Assembly: GCA_031268525.1 (NCBI GenBank)
Contig: JAIRXA010000022.1
Span: 1-9,612 of the forward strand
DNA: 9,612 bases
Origin: Coriobacteriales bacterium
GTDB taxonomy: Bacteria; Actinomycetota; Coriobacteriia; Coriobacteriales; UBA8131
Direction of reading: 5' to 3'
Under the pieces are notes generated by a model, which searched no databases, was not told the DNA's origin, and was given only the letters and a program-made list of their open reading frames with translations. Made by a program: the position numbers and the translations under genes. Positions within the stretch are counted from its first letter, which is position 1; each line of letters begins with the position of its first letter. This document shows positions 6,363-9,612 of the stretch, piece by piece.

Positions 6363-7250
6363 GTGGCACTGGCAGATGACCTGAAACCAAGCGCGCGTGG
6401 CAAGGTGCGCGATCTCTACGACCTTGGCGACCGCCTGTTGTTTGTGGCGTCCGACCGTATCTCAGCATTTGACTTCGTGCTGCAAGACACCATCCCCTAC
6501 AAGGGCGAGGTGCTCACACGTCTGTCGCTGTTCTGGTTTGAGTTCCTTGCTGATCTTATGCCCAACCACCTGCTCAGTACCGATATTGCCGACCTGCCTG
6601 ATCGTTTTCTGCCCTATGCCGATGAGCTCGCTGGCCGCTTCATGCTCGTGCGTCGCGCCGAGATGTACCCCCTGGAGTGCATCGTCCGCGGCTACCTTGT
6701 GGGCAGTGGTTTGGCGGAATACCGCCGTTCGGACACCGTGTGTGGGATCGCCCTTCCCGCTGGTCTTGGGGAGGCGAGTCGCCTCACGAGCGCACTGTAC
6801 ACGCCCTCCACGAAGGCCGAGATCGGGGACCATGACGAAAATGTCAGCTACGAATGGACGGTCGAGCGCCTGGGGGCTGATGTTGCCGCCGCTTTGCGCG
6901 AACGCTCGCTCGCGCTTTATGGGAAGGCGCGTGACTACGCGGCTACACGGGGTATCATCATCGCGGACACGAAGTTTGAATTCGGGCTTGTTGACGGACA
7001 GTTGGTCCTGGCCGACGAGGTTCTGACGCCTGATTCCTCTCGCTTCTGGCCCGCCGAGGACTATGAGCCAGGTCGTGGGCAGCTGAGTTTTGATAAGCAG
7101 TATGTGCGTGACTGGCTCAGGGCCAACTGGGATATGCAGGGCACGCCTCCTCGCCTGCCCATCGAGGTCATTGAGGCGAGCTCCGCGAAGTACATCCAGG
7201 CGTACGAATTGTTGACTGGCGAGACCTTCGTACCTCTCGGTCGTTTGTAA
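6363..7250 (+). CDS. purC: Phosphoribosylaminoimidazole-succinocarboxamide synthase (SAICAR synthetase)
   Basis: PurC condenses CAIR with aspartate using ATP to give SAICAR in de novo purine synthesis. The protein has 295 residues, the size of the longer PurC type (E. coli PurC has about 240). Signatures are GKVRDLYDLG (13-22), FVASDRISAFDF (27-38), the central PLECIVRGYLVGSGLAEYR stretch, the substrate-binding DHDENVS, and IIADTKFEFG followed by ADEVLTPDSSRFW. The start is GTG at 6363. The nearest ribosome-like sequence, AGGGA, ends only 2 bases before it, which is unusually close, but no other in-frame start lies upstream. Initiation may rely on coupling with the kinase gene ending at 6356. 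It is probably co-transcribed with the two-component genes. No clear terminator follows. Confidence 0.97.
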   Translation: MALADDLKPSARGKVRDLYDLGDRLLFVASDRISAFDFVLQDTIPYKGEVLTRLSLFWFEFLADLMPNHLLSTDIADLPDRFLPYADELAGRFMLVRRAEMYPLECIVRGYLVGSGLAEYRRSDTVCGIALPAGLGEASRLTSALYTPSTKAEIGDHDENVSYEWTVERLGADVAAALRERSLALYGKARDYAATRGIIIADTKFEFGLVDGQLVLADEVLTPDSSRFWPAEDYEPGRGQLSFDKQYVRDWLRANWDMQGTPPRLPIEVIEASSAKYIQAYELLTGETFVPLGRL

Positions 7251-7321
7251 TATCCCGCTGATCGCTCGTGGTGTTGTGCGGATATTGCTGATACGTGATA
7301 TAGGTGAAGCTCCTGATATTT

Positions 7322-7329
7322 GCTATCAT
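7322..7329 (+). promoter_or_regulatory. Candidate extended -10 promoter for the purS/purQ operon
   Basis: The sequence TGCTATCAT holds an extended -10 element (TG, one base, TATCAT at 7324-7329). Transcription would begin near 7336, leaving a leader of about 30 bases before the ATG at 7365. The predicted -35 position reads TAGGTG, a poor match, as is common with extended -10 promoters. It lies in the 114-base gap after purC, the only large gap before the four-gene unit. Confidence 0.45.
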
Positions 7330-7350
7330 GGGAAGGTCATGCTTCCCAAC

Positions 7351-7356
7351 AGGAGA
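7351..7356 (+). promoter_or_regulatory. Ribosome binding site deciding the start at 7365
   Basis: AGGAGA lies 8 bases before the ATG at 7365. The open frame extends back to a TTG at 7320, but that codon has no ribosome site and overlaps the candidate -10 element. The ATG at 7365 is therefore preferred. Confidence 0.7.
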
Positions 7357-7364
7357 GAGCTCCA

Positions 7365-8264
7365 ATGTCACAACGAAATCCCATGAATCAACGCTATCAG
7401 GGCGAGGGCCCTTCCGGGCAAACGCGTAAGTCGGCAACCTCAGCCAAGCCAGCAAGTGCGGCTGCTTCCTCGGTAAACGTGCGCAAGAAGCCGACGACCG
7501 ATGCCGAAAAGCGTGCTGCTCGCAAGCGACGCGAGAAGGAAATGGCACGTCGAGCCGAGGAAAAGGCGCGGCGCAGGCGCGAGAAGGAGAAGGAACAGGC
7601 GATCGCTGAGGGCAAGACTCCTGTGCCAGAGAAGAAGAAAGGTATATTCAGTACGCTGGCCACCGCCAATGCTGCTCTGCCTGAGAGCGAGGAATACCGC
7701 AAATGGCGGCGCATCTACTGGATACTGATGGCTGTCGGCTTTGCCGCCGTCATCGCCTCAATGCTCTACAATCAGGGCTCCAGCGGTCAATTTACCATCT
7801 TTTTCGGTTTTCTCATGGTACTCGCCTGGGGCGCAATCCTCGGCGCTCTTTTCGTTGATTTTCGCAAGATCAAGCCGCTCCAGCGCGCACAGCGCCAGGG
7901 TCCGACCGCCAAGACTCCCAAGCAGCTCAAGCATCAGCAGGAAGCGGCTGCCGAGGCGGCGCGCATCGAGGCAGCTCGTAAGGCCGCCAAGAAGGCGCGG
8001 AATGCCAGCCTTCGCCGCCGAGTGAGTTTGATCGGAGGGAGGCGGGATATGCCCGATGGCGAGGATGCGGCCGATGGCGAGGATGCGGCCGATGGAGAGG
8101 ATATGGCCGACGGTGAGGATGTGATCGACGGCGAGGATGTGGCTTTGGAAGAAGAGGGCGATTGCGATATCCTTGGTGACAAGGGCAAGCCTGCTGATGG
8201 CGATACGAGTAAAGATAAAAGCGCTACAAAGAATACAGATTCGAATGATAAGGACGTGACATGA
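7365..8264 (+). CDS. Two-helix membrane protein with basic N-terminus and acidic repeat tail, function unknown
   Basis: The predicted protein has 299 residues in five parts. First is a polar Ser/Ala-rich start. Second is a very basic, probably helical or coiled-coil stretch rich in Lys/Arg/Glu (about 45-85). Third are two transmembrane helices (about 117-135 and 143-164) joined by a short loop. Fourth is a second basic, Ala-rich helical region (about 165-225). Fifth is an acidic tail with five hexapeptide repeats of DGED plus two residues (231-260), followed by a Lys/Asp/Ser-rich end. No signal peptide or catalytic motif is visible. Both long tails probably face the cytoplasm, given their charge. 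I do not recognise a named family. Its stop overlaps the purS start (ATGA), so it is probably co-translated with purS and purQ, which is an odd partner for purine enzymes. A link to purine synthesis is not shown. Confidence 0.85.
   Translation: MSQRNPMNQRYQGEGPSGQTRKSATSAKPASAAASSVNVRKKPTTDAEKRAARKRREKEMARRAEEKARRRREKEKEQAIAEGKTPVPEKKKGIFSTLATANAALPESEEYRKWRRIYWILMAVGFAAVIASMLYNQGSSGQFTIFFGFLMVLAWGAILGALFVDFRKIKPLQRAQRQGPTAKTPKQLKHQQEAAAEAARIEAARKAAKKARNASLRRRVSLIGGRRDMPDGEDAADGEDAADGEDMADGEDVIDGEDVALEEEGDCDILGDKGKPADGDTSKDKSATKNTDSNDKDVT
8055..8144 (+). repeat. Five in-frame 18-bp repeats encoding DGED hexapeptides
   Basis: Five adjacent 18-base units start at 8055, 8073, 8091, 8109 and 8127. 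The first two are identical (GATGGCGAGGATGCGGCC) and later ones diverge at a few positions. All stay in frame and encode DGED followed by AA, AA, MA, VI and VA. The decay from identical to diverged copies suggests repeated slippage, with the acidic DGED core kept. This is the acidic tail of the membrane protein. Confidence 0.92.
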
Positions 8265-8512
8265 TGCGTTATGAGGTCTATGTTACGGGCAAGCCAGGCA
8301 TCTTCGATCCGGCAGGCAAGACAACGGCAGGCGCCTTGAGCAACCTTGGTTACGCGGGGGTCGCTCAGGTGCGAATCGGCAAGTTCATCCAACTGAGCTG
8401 CGACGATTCTGTCAGTCTCGAACAGCTGACGGAGATGTGTGAGAAATTGCTCGCGAATCCGATTATCGAGGACTATCGTATCGAGGAGGTTTTGGAGGGA
8501 GCTGAGGGGTGA
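8261..8512 (+). CDS. purS: Phosphoribosylformylglycinamidine synthase subunit PurS
   Basis: PurS is the small subunit that, with PurQ and PurL, forms the three-part FGAM synthase. It is thought to hold the glutaminase and synthetase subunits together. The protein has 83 residues, normal for the family, and shows KPGIFDPAGKTTAGALSNLG and then VRIGKFIQL, the usual PurS pattern. The ATG at 8261 overlaps the preceding stop (ATGA) and has AAGGA 6 bases upstream; a second ATG directly follows. It overlaps purQ downstream by 4 bases. This separate PurS/PurQ arrangement is the one used by Gram-positive bacteria and archaea, unlike the fused PurL of enterobacteria. Confidence 0.96.
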   Translation: MMRYEVYVTGKPGIFDPAGKTTAGALSNLGYAGVAQVRIGKFIQLSCDDSVSLEQLTEMCEKLLANPIIEDYRIEEVLEGAEG

Positions 8513-9213
8513 GCGCACGTTTTGGGGTTGTGGTCTTTCCGGGGTCCAACTGCGAGCAGGATGTTGTCTATGCTCTGCGTTTTCTGGGATATGATGCCGC
8601 TTACATCTGGCATCAAGACATCGACCTGAGCGCCTATGATGCCCTTGTTCTTCCGGGCGGATTCTCACACGGCGACTATCTGCGTTGTGGCGCCATCGCC
8701 CGTTTCGCTCCCGCGATGGAGGCGGTGAGGCGGTTCGCTGAGCTTGGCGGTCCGGTCATCGGCATCTGCAACGGCTTTCAGATACTCACTGAAGCCCAGT
8801 TGTTGCCCGGGGCCTTACTGCGCAACCGCGGCCTGAAGTTCATCTGCGAGACGGTGCCGCTGCGCGTTGAGCTCTCCGTCTGCCAGTGGCTCGACCTACC
8901 CGCAGGGGCTGTCGTCCGTATCCCCATCAACCATAATGAAGGCAATTATGTCTGCGATCCTGAGACTCTGGCGGGCATGGAGGTCCGAGGACAGATTGTC
9001 CTACGCTACTGCGAGCCAGATGGCAGCCGGGCTCCCGAAGGTAGTGCGCCCAATGGAGCGCTCGATGACATCGCAGGTATCTGCAATGAATCGGGCACGG
9101 TCTTTGGGCTGATGCCGCATCCCGAACGCGTGGTCGACGGTATCGCCGGGCTGACCGACGGCGCGGCCTTCTTCGCAGCAATCGCCCGGCGTATTGAGGA
9201 GATGGTTGCGTGA
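8509..9213 (+). CDS. purQ: Phosphoribosylformylglycinamidine synthase subunit PurQ (glutaminase)
   Basis: PurQ is the class I glutamine amidotransferase subunit that frees ammonia from glutamine for PurL to convert FGAR to FGAM. The protein has 234 residues, the usual size. It begins GVVVFPGSNCEQD and contains ALVLPGGFSHGDYLR. The nucleophile elbow is GICNGFQ with catalytic C87; the His/Glu pair is H204 and E206 in MPHPER. All three catalytic residues are present. A C-terminal insert around 170-190 (EPDGSRAPEGSAPNGA) is within normal variation. The GTG start overlaps the purS stop (GTGA) and follows a purine-rich GGAGGGAGCTGAGG stretch. The 3' end overlaps the next gene's GTG start in the same way. 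Confidence 0.97.
   Translation: MSARFGVVVFPGSNCEQDVVYALRFLGYDAAYIWHQDIDLSAYDALVLPGGFSHGDYLRCGAIARFAPAMEAVRRFAELGGPVIGICNGFQILTEAQLLPGALLRNRGLKFICETVPLRVELSVCQWLDLPAGAVVRIPINHNEGNYVCDPETLAGMEVRGQIVLRYCEPDGSRAPEGSAPNGALDDIAGICNESGTVFGLMPHPERVVDGIAGLTDGAAFFAAIARRIEEMVA
9196..9201 (+). promoter_or_regulatory. Ribosome binding site for the gene starting at 9210
   Basis: GAGGAG ends 8 bases before the GTG at 9210, within the last codons of purQ. With the GTGA overlap it supports a start at 9210 rather than only at the downstream ATGs. Confidence 0.6.
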
Positions 9214-9612
9214 GCAAAACGGGAATACGCGCGAGGGGAGCGAAAATGCGCAGGAGGGGAGCGAAAATGTGCAGGGGGGGAATGGAGATGCGCAGGAGGG
9301 GAGCGAAAATGTGCAGGGGGGGAATGCGGGTTCGTCGCGTGGTCTGCACTGCCCTTACCTGTCTGCTTGCCCTTGCTCTCATCCCGGTAGCGGCTCTGGC
9401 CATTGAGCCCGATGCGGGGGTTTTGCCACAGGAGGTGACACAACCCGAAGACGACCTTGCCACCACAGAGGCTCCCGACGGGTATCCTGTCCCCGAAGAG
9501 AACCCCGACGAGGGCACCGCCCCCGAAGAGAGGCCTGACAACGATCCCGACACCGAAGACGACCTTGCCACCACGGAGGCTCCCGACGGGGGCGCCATCC
9601 CTGACAACGATC
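9210..9612 (+). CDS. Secreted acidic repeat protein with repeated basic N-terminus (partial)
   Basis: The frame opens at GTG 9210, overlaps the purQ stop by 4 bases and runs off the window (134 complete codons). The first 39 residues are strongly basic and include five heptads of the MRRRGAK/MCRGGME type. A signal peptide follows: RVRR, a hydrophobic core with CLLALALIPV, and a likely cleavage site at ALA before IEPD, with no lipobox. The exported part is rich in Asp, Glu, Pro and Thr and carries EDDLATTEAPDG twice, as in a wall-associated stalk or linker. No family is recognisable. A conventional n-region would start at the ATG at 9324, and ATGs at 9246, 9267, 9282, 9288 and 9309 are in the same frame. 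I chose 9210 for its ribosome site and for the matching overlaps in the operon. The true start is uncertain. Confidence 0.75.
   Translation, partial: MSKTGIRARGAKMRRRGAKMCRGGMEMRRRGAKMCRGGMRVRRVVCTALTCLLALALIPVAALAIEPDAGVLPQEVTQPEDDLATTEAPDGYPVPEENPDEGTAPEERPDNDPDTEDDLATTEAPDGGAIPDND
9225..9329 (+). repeat. 21-bp in-frame tandem repeat with repeated Shine-Dalgarno and ATG
   Basis: Five adjacent 21-base units start at 9225, 9246, 9267, 9288 and 9309. They alternate in type, so the 9246-9266 and 9288-9308 copies match, as do 9267 and 9309; the higher-order period is 42 bases. Four units begin with ATG in the same frame (the first has ATA). The ATGs at 9267 and 9309 each follow AGGAGGGGAGCGAAA, a strong ribosome-site-like run. 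The repeat encodes basic heptapeptides ahead of the signal peptide. Confidence 0.9.
9447..9590 (+). repeat. Two 36-bp direct copies encoding EDDLATTEAPDG
   Basis: Bases 9447-9482 and 9555-9590 are copies 108 bases apart that differ at one position (ACA/ACG), a silent change. Between them are shorter relatives such as CCCCGAAGAGA at 9491-9501 and 9521-9531. The mature protein is therefore built from duplicated acidic Pro/Thr modules, and more copies may lie beyond the window. Confidence 0.85.

Noticed and set aside
7251..7364. GATAT motifs before the operon as a second phased array, and ATATCCCGC/GCGGATAT as a terminator
   Set aside because: The GAT motifs are 7 to 21 bases apart without a fixed pitch, and the stem is short, has a bulge and lacks a T-run.
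7934..8668. 244-codon minus-strand open frame across the membrane protein, purS and purQ
   Set aside because: It spans three well-supported plus-strand genes and its Ser/Pro repeats are only the complement of the DGED repeats.
8927..9607. Minus-strand frames with PPAH-type repeats opposite the purQ end and the last gene
   Set aside because: They are the complement of the 21-base repeat. The plus-strand frame has a ribosome site, a signal peptide and a start/stop overlap with purQ, which these lack.

Overview
This is a GC-rich bacterial chromosomal window dominated by de novo purine synthesis genes (purD, purC, purS, purQ). They are interleaved with a two-component system, a cytidylate-kinase-like enzyme, a Tat-exported lipoprotein and two poorly characterised envelope proteins. 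Frequent GTG starts, strong purine-rich ribosome sites, a separate small PurS with PurQ, and a Tat lipoprotein of the SRRDFM type suggest a Gram-positive, high-GC lineage. Actinomycetota, perhaps class Coriobacteriia, is my best guess, held with modest confidence because no rRNA or other marker gene is present.

Layout. Positions 1-111 hold the last codons of a membrane protein. About 290 non-coding bases follow, with a GC-rich hairpin and a long perfect inverted repeat resembling REP/IS200-associated palindromes. A 505-residue Tat lipoprotein (minus strand) and a cytidylate-kinase-like gene (plus strand) diverge from a 94-base gap. The kinase gene converges on purD (minus strand) across a short gap that is mostly an 18-base tandem array. 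purD and the plus-strand two-component operon diverge from a second gap that also carries short tandem repeats, of 18 then 17 bases. The response regulator, histidine kinase and purC are packed together: an 8-base overlap, then a 6-base gap.

After a 114-base gap with a plausible extended -10 promoter comes a four-gene unit: a two-helix membrane protein of unknown function, purS, purQ, and the start of a secreted acidic protein that runs off the window. All three junctions in this unit are 4-base start/stop overlaps (ATGA, GTGA, GTGA), so the genes are probably translationally coupled.

Function. PurD makes glycinamide ribonucleotide. PurS and PurQ are the small and glutaminase subunits of FGAM synthase, whose large subunit PurL is not in the window. 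PurC makes SAICAR. The two-component system sits inside this purine neighbourhood and may be co-expressed with purC, but its stimulus and targets cannot be read from the sequence.

The most unusual trait is the number of short tandem repeats at gene edges. The most striking is a 21-base repeat at the start of the last gene: it is in frame, and most of its units carry an ATG, the best of them behind a strong Shine-Dalgarno-like stretch. I do not see a clear defence, mobile or otherwise wholly new multi-gene system here.
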